A DNA stretch of 64,000 nt from Orthonyx spaldingii (Eukaryota; Chordata; Aves; Passeriformes; Orthonychidae): assembly GCA_013397795.1 (NCBI GenBank), contig VZTJ01000269.1, positions 610,288 to 674,287 of the forward strand. The letters are read 5' to 3'. Under the pieces are notes generated by a model. That model saw only the letters and a list, made by a program, of their open reading frames with translations, searched no databases and was not told where the DNA came from. Positions 23,231 through 32,110 of this stretch are shown here, in pieces. The first letter of the stretch is position 1, and the number at the start of each line of letters is the position of its first letter. The position numbers and the translations under genes were made by a program.

Positions 23231-24589
23231 GTTTGTGGGCTGATGAGAACAAAGTCATTCTGCCGCAATCTCCAAACAGCCCTCAAAGCCTCTCAGGAGG
23301 ACTCAGCCGAGGCCCCGGTACCCACGGGTGCAGGTGCCCGCTGTCAGCAGCGCCCTGCCCATGGTGCCAGGGCAAGGTAACACTCATCCTGCGGGACCCT
23401 GGTCCTGCTGGGACCCCTCAGGCTGTCGTTAGGACAACAGTGAGCGCTGCTGCACACACAGGCTCCATCCCCGCAGAGCTGCGCGCGTCCATCTGCCTGC
23501 ACTACAGCCCCTCGGTCTTCGCCTGCAGCAGCCCTCAGAGAGCTCCGCGCTGCCAGGCTCGGTCCGAGCAGGGAAGGGATTTGTGCAACGCGCAGAGATG
23601 CTGGATTCACAGCAATGACTTCCCTAAAATATCCTGACATGGATCCCTCCAAACAATCTGCTACATCACGGCGAAGCTGCAGTGGAGCGGAACAGGGAAG
23701 CGAGTGCGTCTCTGAGCATGTGGCCCACCATGGCTCCAAAAATGTCGGGGCTCGCCAGCAGATTTCAACCCTCTCACACAGGGAATGGCCACGGAGATCA
23801 TCGCCAGCCACTGCAGTGTTTAGCAAAGCCATTAGTTAGCCCGGCTTCTTTCGGAGCTCTGCAACACTTGCGTCACTGAGGACCCACTTCCCCTGTTCTC
23901 TGCCCTGATTTCTTAAAAGGAAATTCTGGAGACCCCGCCGGCAGCAGCAGGTTCTGCAGGGAGCGGGATGGAGGGACAACTCCTGGCTAGGGGTGTGGGG
24001 TCGGGGTGCTGCGGGAGGGACCGGGGAGCTGTCTCTGATAACGTCGTTAACTCAAAACAACGGGAAAGAAAACAAGGAAAGGCTGGGAAGGCTTATCAGG
24101 AGTGCATGCAAATGGCGCCTGTCCAGCTACCCCAAAGTCAGGAGAGGTTCTTCAGCAACGCTCTTCCCACACTGGGAAGATGTCTCCTTCCGAGTCCTTT
24201 TTTTTCCCCCTAAAATACATTTCATTGTTTTTCCCTGCTCCTGCCTGGCAGCCCGTGGGATAACAGCTCTCCGTATATAGTCTCACACTATAAAAATGCA
24301 CACAAAATGAAGCATTTTCATGTCAGGTTTTCTTAATCCCTTTCTAGCTCCTGACTAATCCTGCCCAGCCCAGCTCCTGCCGTGCCACAGCTCCGTCTGA
24401 GATTGTGCCACAGATTTGCACAGATGACTGTGTTTTATTGGCACTCGATGGTACATAGAGTACCCCATAGAACCCTGCTTCCAGCACAAATCCATGGGAA
24501 GGTTTTTGCTCAGCAAGCGTCTTTCTGGCTGTCCTTAAGCCACTGCCGAGGTGGCCATTTTCCTTATCCATCACATGCGCTCTGCGTCG
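23231..24589. other. intergenic, GC-rich then mixed, no gene seen
   Basis: The left part is GC-rich with CpGs and frames on both strands (23233-23637 plus, 23344-23832 minus). The right part is more AT-rich, with AACGTCGTTAAC near 24041 and a TATATAG word at about 24275. None of the translations is recognisable. Confidence 0.45.
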
Positions 24590-24815
24590 TTCCAGGTCTT
24601 TGATGAATGATTCTCTGGATAATGTATTTCATCCCACCAACCCCGTGTATGTACTGGGAAGAGAAAACTGGAGAGATTTCACATCGACTAAACAAGCATC
24701 TTTGGTGTCAAGTGTCTGTGTTTTTGCATAAGCACCCACCAGTTCTTCTCGGTCTCTGTCTGAATGAGATCCCCGCACGGATGAATATTCATGAGAATTA
24801 AATGGGAGAGCTGTG
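24590..24815. promoter_or_regulatory. candidate conserved non-coding element with POU-like palindrome
   Basis: The block holds GATGAATGATTC, TTTTTGCATAAGC and a perfect 12-base palindrome, ATGAATATTCAT, at 24781-24792, followed by GAGAATTAAATGG. The palindrome resembles the MORE-type dimer site of POU proteins (ATGCATATGCAT) with one change in each half. Frames are short. Function is inferred. Confidence 0.42.
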
Positions 24816-25429
24816 ATTTTTAGCAAAGGAAACTTTCCTGCTGGAGGAGGAGTGTACTTTTGCTGATGCTTCTCTAGTGTGCGCTCATCCCCAGGTGACA
24901 CCTCCCAGGCTCCTGGGACAGGGTTAGGGAAGCCACTTGCTGCTGGCACAAAGCCTGGCTCCGAGCCACAGCCCATCCCAACCCAGTGCTCCCCAACAAG
25001 GCAAGAGGTGCAGTGCTGCACTGGCCCCTGACCTCCATGGAGCCGTGTGACCTTAAACCAGCCCAAATTTGGACGCTTTATTTTTAATATATGGTTGCAG
25101 GACAGACCCTGGCCTCCAAAATCCACATCCTAAAGGTAAGAGAGTTTGCTCCCTTGCTCTCAGTTGGATTTGGATGCTCAGCCCATTCCAGTCAATGCCA
25201 TCCGTTTTCCCTCCTGTGTCTCCCTGTGGCTGGAGCTGCACAGACGGCGGGGCCGGCGCTGCTGGCGGTGTCGTTACTGCTGTTACACACCAGTCACTGA
25301 CAGGCGGTGGGAGCCTGATGTTCCACCACTCCTTGCCCAGCTCTCCACATCTCCACTCGGAACTGCAGGACCTTTGTTTTCCAGCTGCGGCTGTGGTTGT
25401 GGTTTGATTGCAGGAGGCTGCGCGATTTA
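24816..25429. other. intergenic, no gene seen
   Basis: Mixed-GC DNA with overlapping frames on both strands (24629-25126 minus, 25069-25407 plus). None resembles a known protein. Confidence 0.5.
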
Positions 25430-25565
25430 GCCGGTGGAGAGTGAATAATTTGGCACCGAGCATTCCTTGTTATTCTGTCGAGCAGTCTGCGTGTCAATCG
25501 ATGGGGTAACAATTATGATCAATGTCAACAGGAAAAAACAAACCCCCACCATTAAGCAAGCGCAA
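25430..25565. promoter_or_regulatory. candidate conserved non-coding element
   Basis: A compact block with GTGAATAATTTGG, CTTGTTATTCTG, GTCAATCGATGG and AACAATTATGATCAATG words. The last places a SOX-like AACAAT, a homeodomain-like AATTATG and a PBX-like ATCAAT within about 17 bases (25508-25524). Confidence 0.4.
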
Positions 25566-26394
25566 ATGTGCTCAGGCACAACGCGGCCTCGCTGCTGCCT
25601 TGCTGTGGCTGCCATAGCCCATTCCCTGACTAGGGGGAGCACCCAGTGCACCCAGGGGAGGGACTGGGGCAAGATCAGGCCCTTCCTGATGCTTTGGAAT
25701 TGTATTGCTGAAATGCAGGATTTGGAGTTTGCCAAATCGCGCTGTCTGTGCTCCTGGGCAGAGGCTGAGTGGGCTCCAGGGCCGGGGAGCATCGAGCACC
25801 AGCTCGTCCCACGGCAGCACTGCAGCAGTTGGTCCATAACCGTGTCAAAGCCACTGTGACTTCTCCAAAGAAACTGAGCTGTGACCTGCTCTGCCTTTTT
25901 TACACTTGAGCTGCAGTGCCTGACAGAGTGCCAGTGGGTCAACAGGCTGGAAAACCTGTGGGGCGCGTGGTCCTGGCAGGAGAAGGGTACCAGAAGGGCT
26001 GCTCAGGTGGCAGCAGTTCAGCAGCACTGGGCCCAGGCTGGTGCTGGTGTGTGGCTTTTGAATGTCGGCTCCATGACCTCTCTGCAGGTGCTGCAGTGGC
26101 CGGATCCCTTCCCAGCTCCTCCGAGATGCCCTGGTGACCACGGCAGTGTCAGTGGAGCGAGTCCTTCAGCTGCAGGGGGACAGGGGAGCTGCAGTGCGGT
26201 GCTCGGCCAGGCTGGCATTCCCGACAGGAGCGTGACTGGCATGGGCTGGCAGCACCTCCTGCCATTAATGCAGCTCAGCCACACCTGAGGTGCCACCCGG
26301 GCAAGATGCAAGAGCATTCCAGAGGAACGCTTGATGCCCTCTGTCACTCACTGCCAGGGATAACGCTCCTCGCTGCTGTCACACTGCGCGTGTA
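25566..26394. other. intergenic, GC-rich, no gene seen
   Basis: GC-rich DNA with frames open on both strands over the same bases (25467-25859 and 25881-26288 plus; 25427-25942 and 26018-26347 minus). No recognisable domain or repeat. Confidence 0.5.
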
Positions 26395-26720
26395 GGATGT
26401 TGAATTAAACAGTGGGTCTTTTGATGCTGCTGGAGGAACTGTTGCATTAATTATCCATAGAATTTGCACATGCAGCTTGCAGAGTGGAAAAGGCGCATTT
26501 CCCCCAGACTGATGCACATTTGAATCTCAGCCCCCTCCCTCCGAGTCACCCCTTGCCGTGCTGGACCCTTCCGAAGGTGCTGTGCCGGCGCTCTAGGATT
26601 GTTTATTGATGAACCCAACCTTGGAAGGGTGAAGTCTTTGCCAGGGGTTATTTTTACTACCACGTTAGTTAAGGCTGAGAGTATTATTTTACATGCCAAT
26701 GAATAATTTACCTGCCATTA
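26395..26720. promoter_or_regulatory. candidate conserved non-coding element
   Basis: Two AT-rich parts with GTTGCATTAATTATCC (about 26431) and ATGCCAATGAATAATTTACC (about 26693), separated by a GC-richer centre. TTAATTA and AATAATTT cores are typical of homeodomain target regions. A GGATTGTTTATTGATG word (about 26596) is FOX-like. Confidence 0.42.
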
Positions 26721-26929
26721 AAAAACTTACTCGGAAACAATCCTCAGCACGGGCTGGCGTTACCTGTGCGACTCACGGATGCGGTGGGGACGTGCCGGAT
26801 GCAGGAGCCCAGGTGTGCAGCAGGTACCCTGGAAAGCTGCCATGGAAGGAAGGTCCTAAATGGCTGCATAAAATAAAATGTCCCCAGCACCGGTTTCCAC
26901 AAGCTGTGGCTGCATCTCCAAATTTATAG
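26721..26929. other. intergenic spacer
   Basis: A short GC-richer spacer between two AT-rich islands. No gene, repeat or RNA is seen. Confidence 0.5.
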
Positions 26930-27670
26930 CTTGGAAAAAAAGAATAATTGCGAGACCACATTTTTCACTTGTGCTTTTCCTGAGATCTCTATTTTCCCCT
27001 TGGATTCTCCACACCTCCTGATTATTTATAGCATACCAGAACTCCAGCCTTATAAAATACCATGCATGACTTCTCCTTGCACTCAGTGCTCGGGGAGACC
27101 AGGCACTATTGGTAAAAGATTTAACTCATTAATAGAGAGAAGCTGGAACAAAGCTCTGTAATTCAGTATTGGCTTTCCCAGCCTGATGGTGTTTATTTAG
27201 AAAGCAGCAAAGACACAGGCATGTGGGGCTATAAATCAGCAGAAAATCAAATGCTAACATGTAAATAAATTGCAAATCAGCTGAGAAATTGGTTTCATTT
27301 TGAGACGATAAAGCATATTTCTCCTGTACTTATTTTATAAGGTGCCCCTTAAGAATTGTAATATTTCTGTGTGGTAATGATAAACATTAGTGAGTTGCTT
27401 TAGAAATGAAAAAATGGCAACCCTGTGGGGATTTGAAAAACATATGCACTTCAAATTTGAAAATCCAATTTAACTGTCCATTATATGGAGAATAAAAAAA
27501 GGTAAGGATAGGATAATTTTGCAGTTACACAGCATTTGACTAAATCTGATTCAGGGATGACAGCTACACTTTAAAAGCTACATGTCTGAATGTAAGGAGA
27601 CAGCAAATCATTTATTTATGATTGTAATCTAGCTCCTGTCTAACAAGTTAACAACTGTGCAGAGTGCTCC
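26930..27670. promoter_or_regulatory. large AT-rich candidate conserved element
   Basis: About 740 bases of continuous AT-rich single-copy DNA, among the longest such islands in the window. Words include TTATTTATAGC, CTCATTAATAG, GTTTATTTAG, GGCTATAAATCAGC, ATGTAAATAAATTGC, GGTAATGATAAACATTAG, and CAAATTTGAAAATCC next to TTCAAATTTG-like sequence. All reading frames are broken and no CR1 sequence intrudes. It may comprise several adjoining elements. Confidence 0.45.
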
Positions 27671-28293
27671 CTGAGTGGAGGCAGCCTGTGTAGGCTTGTC
27701 AGTTAGCACTTTTAAAAACACTTTTCATAGAATTTCGGTTAAAAAAAAAATAAAATAAAATAAAAGAGACAAAAGAGAGTCCCTGTCAGATTTACCAAAA
27801 CAAGCAGATGTTAAAATTGCAAAAGTTTGAAGAAACAAATCCTGTTCTTAATTCTATGCAAAGCACCTTGTGCAGAAGGTACACGACAATCAGAGGCCAA
27901 TGCAGGGATCCAGTTGTTTGTGCACCCAGAACATGGCAACAACCTTGTGTTTCGTTGGAAGTGTCACTTCTTTGACACCACAGGCTTGGCTCCTGCATCC
28001 ATGTCTGTGACACTTTACAGCTTTTGATGTCCATAACTCTCTCTGCCCCCCATTCCCACACGCCCTGCCCTGGTTCCGGCTGTGCCTCGGAGCAGGTGCA
28101 GCTGCTCAAGCACAGCAAGCTCAGAGCCATGGGCTTGTGGCTGTACCTGTTCAAGGGGAAGTGTTGATGTCAGTTTAAAGGCAACCAAGTCACCTGAACA
28201 GTTATGAAGAACTAGGAATGGGGAGTATTTGCCCAGCAGCTCGAATGGGATATAAGCAATCTAATTCTGGTATTATATATTCTTTCATTTTAA
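27671..28293. other. intergenic, with a short A-rich run
   Basis: Apart from the pentamer-like A-rich run at 27739-27769, this is single-copy DNA of moderate GC. The 120-codon minus-strand frame at 27792-28154 is not recognisable. Confidence 0.5.
27739..27769. repeat. A-rich (TAAAA)n run
   Basis: A run of about ten A followed by four TAAAA-type units. It is a short low-complexity tract and could be the decayed tail of an old insertion, though nothing upstream supports that. Confidence 0.85.
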
Positions 28294-28425
28294 ATCATCA
28301 CATCCCAGACTGGTTTGGGTTGGAAGGGACCATAAAGCTCATCTCCTTCCATGCCCTGCCATGGGCAGGGACACCCCCCACTATCCCCATCCAACCTGGG
28401 CTTGAACACTTCCAAGGATGAGCAA
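28294..28425 (-). mobile_element. CR1 LINE 3' fragment, minus strand
   Basis: The plus strand shows the reverse-complement CR1 3' signature: ATCATCACATCCCAGACTGG, then TTTGGGTTGGAAGGGACC, then the TGCCATGGGCAGGGACACC and CCAACCTGGGCTTGAACAC segments. It is truncated near 28425. Its short length leaves no coding capacity. Confidence 0.88.
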
Positions 28426-28499
28426 GTGTTCTTAGTATGAAAAGTCTGGAAGGTGATTAATGCAACCAGTTTTTATGAAGAGTGACAGGGAAGAGATGG

Positions 28500-29255
28500 T
28501 GGAGCTGCTGTGCATGGCCCCAGTGCCCACATCAGGCACTTGTGGGACTATCCACCAGCTGGAGAACTGGGACAAACAGGGGACAAGCTGGTGTGGTGTT
28601 GGAAGGCTGGGCAGAAGCAGACGAAATTCAAGGTAGACAAATGTAAAATCTTGAACTCTGGGAGGGCTGTAGAACTGGAAATCTCATCTTCATGAGCACG
28701 GAGGACTCTGTATTGAGGGCCAGCACCCAGGAGTGAAAATTGAAGGCTGCAGTAAATAACTCTGTGGAAACACTCCTTCTACATCCAGTAATTCTCAGTC
28801 CAATATTGGGAATTATTAGGGGGAAAGTAGGGATTGAAGAAAGAGCACTGTGGTGTGACTGACCTCTGTGTGGCCATCCTACCCTGAACCCTGCATTGTT
28901 CTGTTCCCAATCCATGACACAAAACAGGCAATAGATGCGAGAAGGGTCCAGAGAGAGGCCCAGGGATGAGTGAGGATAAAGTCAGGATTCCCTGGGGTGA
29001 GGCTTTTCAGCCTGAGAAGGGACACAACAGAAATCTGTAAACCCAGGACAGTGAACAAGGATTAGCTGCTGCTCTGAGGGGTGTGAGGGCGCTGGCAGAG
29101 GTTGAACCCAGCAGGAAGGAGGCTGCTCTCAGGTGTGTGGTCAAACAGGAGAGATCTTCCACCAAGACCGCGCGAGGTAAAATTTACATGGGTTCAAAAA
29201 GCTACTGGACAAATTAATGGCAGAAAAATCCATCATCCATCCATACACAGACATT
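28500..29255 (+). mobile_element. old diverged CR1-type LINE fragment, plus strand
   Basis: Several short stretches match the plus-strand layout of CR1. They are a GGAAGGCTGGGCAGAAGCAG / ATGTAAAATCTTGAACTCTGG part resembling the end of the reverse-transcriptase ORF (about 28600-28660), AGAGAGGCCCAGGGATG (about 28951), TTTTCAGCCTGAGAAGGG (about 29006), and a final CTACTGGACAAATTAATGG (29203). Their order and spacing fit CR1, but the copy is full of stops and substitutions. Both ends are approximate. Confidence 0.6.
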
Positions 29256-29269
29256 ATTTCTAGCTTTGA

Positions 29270-29480
29270 AGGATCTTGAGCCATAAATTGCTGGAGGTTA
29301 ATAGAGTGTTTGATGAAGTATCATTTTCGCTTGCTCTGTGCTTGTGCTTTCCAGTGGGTGTTCGCCGTTGCTCTCTCCCAGGGATGAGCCACTATGGCTA
29401 TTTTTATGCTCTTAACATGTTCTTTTACCAGTTGGAGATGGATCTAATATTGAACATAAATCAAACCTTTTCATTTGATG
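29270..29480. promoter_or_regulatory. AT-rich candidate element or cryptic exon
   Basis: AT-rich, non-repetitive sequence with GCCATAAATTGC, GAAGTATCATTTTC and CTAATATTGAAC words. The plus strand also has a pyrimidine-rich stretch ending in AG at about 29353, and one frame (29276-29977) stays open across this AT-rich part. The translated segment around 29385-29480 (MSHYGYFYALNMFFYQLEMD...) matches no protein I know. A conserved non-coding element is the likelier reading. Confidence 0.33.
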
Positions 29481-29756
29481 GGACTTGCCTCGGCCTCCTT
29501 GGAGCCTGTGGCTCCCCTTGGCTTCAGTGGGGTCTAGACTGTACCTGTTGCACTCAAATGCCAGCACATCCCCAGAGGTGCCACTGTCCTGCTCCCCCGG
29601 GCTGTCCCTGCTCCGAGGGGAGACAGCAGCACTCCCAGTACCTGCGGCCCATCCCACTTCAGTCACTGTGTCAGCTCGCCAAGGTGTCCTTGCACTGGCA
29701 GGCTGCATCCTTCCCCTCGACTGCGACAAGCCCTCCAGTGCTCCCAGGTCCTGCAG

Positions 29757-29906
29757 AGCTGTCCCGCAGGTGCGGGAGGGGTGTGAGAGGTGTGGAATGT
29801 GCGGAGATGTGCAGGAGGGGTGCAGGGGCTGTCCCGCAGGTGCGGAAGGTCAGGGAAGGTGCGGGAGGGCTGCGGGAGCGGTGCAGGGGGGGCGGGCGGG
29901 GGCGGG
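29757..29906. repeat. G-rich minisatellite ending in a G-quadruplex motif
   Basis: GCTGTCCCGCAGGTGCGG occurs at about 29757 and again at about 29829. Between and after these copies, GGTGCGGGAGGG, GTGCAGGAGGGG and GGTGCGGGAGGGC variants repeat. The array ends at 29886-29906 with G7-C-G3-C-G5-C-G3, which satisfies the G3N1-7 four-run quadruplex rule on the plus strand. It has Cys/Gly/Arg-rich open frames that should not be read as protein. Confidence 0.75.
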
Positions 29907-29924
29907 CAGCAGCAGGAGCCGGTT

Positions 29925-30180
29925 TGTTTATTGTGCGTGAGAATCACAAGCGACTAAAGCGAAGGGAGAAAGTTTGAGCTGGTGGTTGTCAGATAGTATC
30001 ACCCTCATACCCGCCGGGAATGCTAATGAGTGTCAGCAAACACAGGGAGTCTCTGCCTGTTTATTTATCCGGGAGTGGGTCAGTGGCTGAAAATACACAG
30101 TTTTGCTTTTGCAGAGAAAATAATTCTTTTCTGATAGAAAAGGCTGGGTTTGTAATTCAGGATTTTCCCGGTTTTGATGT
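29925..30180. promoter_or_regulatory. candidate conserved non-coding element
   Basis: AT-richer block right of the G-rich array, with GTTTGTTTATTGTGCG, GAATGCTAATGAGTGTC, CTGTTTATTTATCC and GAAAATAATTC words. FOX-like TGTTTATT and homeodomain-like CTAATGAG occur within 80 bases. Confidence 0.36.
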
Positions 30181-30639
30181 AGGGGGAGAAATGGAACTGT
30201 GGAGCCTCGGTGGTTCAGGGGAAGCTCGGCTGCTTTTAAATAATGGTAAAAAGATACTTAAAATACACTGTGGAAACAGCCATCAGCAGGGTATTTTGGG
30301 GAAACCGACAGTGGAAGAGCCAGGGCTGTTCACTCCACTCTCACTGGCCACTCACTGAACTGATTATTTTCCTATTGGAAAGGAATGCCAGGAGTGTTAT
30401 TTAAATTAGATTAAAAGTAGAAGTGGTTTAGATAGTGTAGGAGCGTGCCCCACTCTTTTCTCTTAAGGGAGAGAGAAGGAAATCTCAGAAATCCGTGTTT
30501 AATTAGGATTGCTGAGGTCTGGGGTAATCACAGTTCCCCCACCCCCACCCCCCGTGTCTTCACGCTTCCAGTGTTTGAAAAGAATAAAAAAAAAGAGAAA
30601 GTGTTATTACTGTGTTTTTGAACGCAAACCATTGGTTGC
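30181..30639. other. intergenic with a short C-rich run
   Basis: Moderately AT-rich single-copy DNA. A C-rich run, C5-A-C5-A-C6, lies at 30536-30552, followed by an A-rich run at about 30583-30600. No gene is supported. Confidence 0.5.
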
Positions 30640-30990
30640 TCTCGTGTCACCGTGTGGAGGGGACATGTCCCCGTCGGTGATCACACAGCGGAGAGGCCGG
30701 AGATGTCCCCGTGGCTGAGTGACAGCCCGGCTCTGGGAACAGCCCCTCCGGCAGCCGCGGGCCGGGCCAGGCTGGGCTCGGCAGCAGAGCCAGGAGGCCG
30801 TGGAGAACGGCACTGTTAGAGCAGGCAGCAATCTGTGGGGTCTCCAGAACCTTATCATCCATGCGAGTCAACAACTGTGCTAAATTGAAATTGTAGAGTT
30901 GATTAAACGACGTATTTAAGGCCCCATAAAAGAAAGCAAAGCCAGGCAGGGAGGGAGCGGCGTGCGGGGGGCGGCGGGTGGGGAGGGTTT
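30640..30990. other. CpG-bearing GC-rich patch with G-quadruplex motif
   Basis: CpGs are frequent (about 30660-30790 and 30955-30980). At 30966-30987 the plus strand has G6-C-G2-C-G3-T-G4-A-G3, a possible four-run quadruplex. It ends next to the AT-rich candidate at 31000. No transcription unit can be assigned. Confidence 0.45.
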
Positions 30991-30999
30991 ATCTCACCG

Positions 31000-31240
31000 C
31001 GAGCAGCAGGCTCAGCCACTGATCTAATCAAATTATTCAGCATTAAAAAACTGCCAAGGCATTCCAGTGCTGCAGCTTCCAGAGGCCCAGCTGGGATCAA
31101 ATGCTAATCAACATCTCCACGATATTTATTCCCACTGTCAGTCTGGTACGTGTTTGTTTTCCGAGCGCTGCATACTAAACTGAAAGATCAAGATGAATCG
31201 GAGGAGATGGGAGATGATGAGCAGCCAGGCTAAACATCGG
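31000..31240. promoter_or_regulatory. candidate conserved non-coding element
   Basis: AT-rich block with CTGATCTAATCAAATTATTC, GCATTAAAAAAC, ATGCTAATCAAC and ACGATATTTATTCCC words. CTAATCAA and GCTAATCAAC repeat a PITX/OTX-like TAATC core. It directly abuts a CpG-rich patch on each side. Confidence 0.45.
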
Positions 31241-31259
31241 GAAAAACACCGGCTACTGG

Positions 31260-31600
31260 GAAACGGGGACGGAGGGAGTGGGAGATGGTTGGAGCGAGAT
31301 GCGCAGCAGCCCCGCTGCCGGCGGGGACAGTGACCCAGCCCCGCACGGCGCAGCCGGGACGCACCCGCTGCTGGCGGCAGCACCGTGCTGGGCACGGCGG
31401 CCTCGCAGCCCTCGCACCCGGCTGCTGCTGCTGCTGCTGCACCAGAGCCCCTTTTGTCCTGGCAGCATCAGCGACTCGTCCTGCACCGCGTGTAGGGAGG
31501 ACAGCGCTCAGTGACGCGGGACGGCCGCACCGCGCGGTGTCCCTGGGGACCCTCGAAGGCCGCCTGCAGACCAGCAAGGTCCTCCTTAAGCACTAGCCAC
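31260..31600. other. CpG-rich patch with (GCT)6 run, possible orphan CpG island
   Basis: High GC with frequent CpG (for example 31340-31420 and 31515-31560). A (GCT)6 run at 31421-31440 gives poly-Leu, poly-Cys or poly-Gln in the various frames. AT-rich candidate elements lie immediately on both sides, so this is a CpG core within a larger regulatory-looking block. No start site, exon or protein is assignable. Confidence 0.48.
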
Positions 31601-31604
31601 CGGA

Positions 31605-31950
31605 GCGCTGGGAGACTAATTAATTTCCTTTTTGTTTTTCAGAGTTTCATTTTTAAATTACAGTCTTCCCTCCTCTCTAATAAATACTCAACAATTAAAG
31701 CTTTTTTTTCCCTGACATGCGATTCCAACATCTCAGTGTCCCACCCTCCTGTCACCTTCCCTGCCATAAACAGATTCGTAAAAACTGCTTTTGACGCCCC
31801 AGCTGCCATTAGCCACTTAAAATCCCATAATTATCATCCTATCATGGGCCTGTTAACGAGCAGTAAAAATAAGGCCATTGAATATGGTAATTTATTCGTA
31901 AATTAGCCTAATGAGAATAGGTTTCAGACACTGTTTACTTTCTAGCTGCC
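31605..31950. promoter_or_regulatory. strong candidate conserved non-coding element
   Basis: A continuous AT-rich, non-repetitive block with GAGACTAATTAATTTCC, CTAATAAATACTC, ACAATTAAAGC, CATAATTATCATCC, GGTAATTTATTCG and AATTAGCCTAATGAG words. Homeodomain-type TAAT/ATTA cores recur through its whole length. The short frame through it is interrupted and unconvincing. Confidence 0.5.
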
Positions 31951-32110
31951 TGTTTCGGTGCGGTGCAGGCAGCCTGCGCGGGGCTGCGGAGCCGGGTGGC
32001 AGCGCGGGAGCCTCAGCCTGGGTGGCAGACGCAGCTCCCGCGCCGGGGGCACAGCCCTGCTCCCATGCCAGCCCTGCTCCCACGCCAGCCCTGCTCCCAT
32101 GCTGGCCTCC
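31951..32110. repeat. GC-rich patch with 17-bp tandem repeat
   Basis: The unit GCCAGCCCTGCTCCCAT, with one CAC variant, repeats about three times at 32051-32105. The left part (31960-32050) is CpG-rich. The long frames on both strands here are composition effects. Confidence 0.8.

Noticed and set aside
24270..24300. TATATAG/TATAAAAA words as a TATA-box promoter
   Set aside because: No CpG island, initiator, downstream transcript signal or coding exon nearby.
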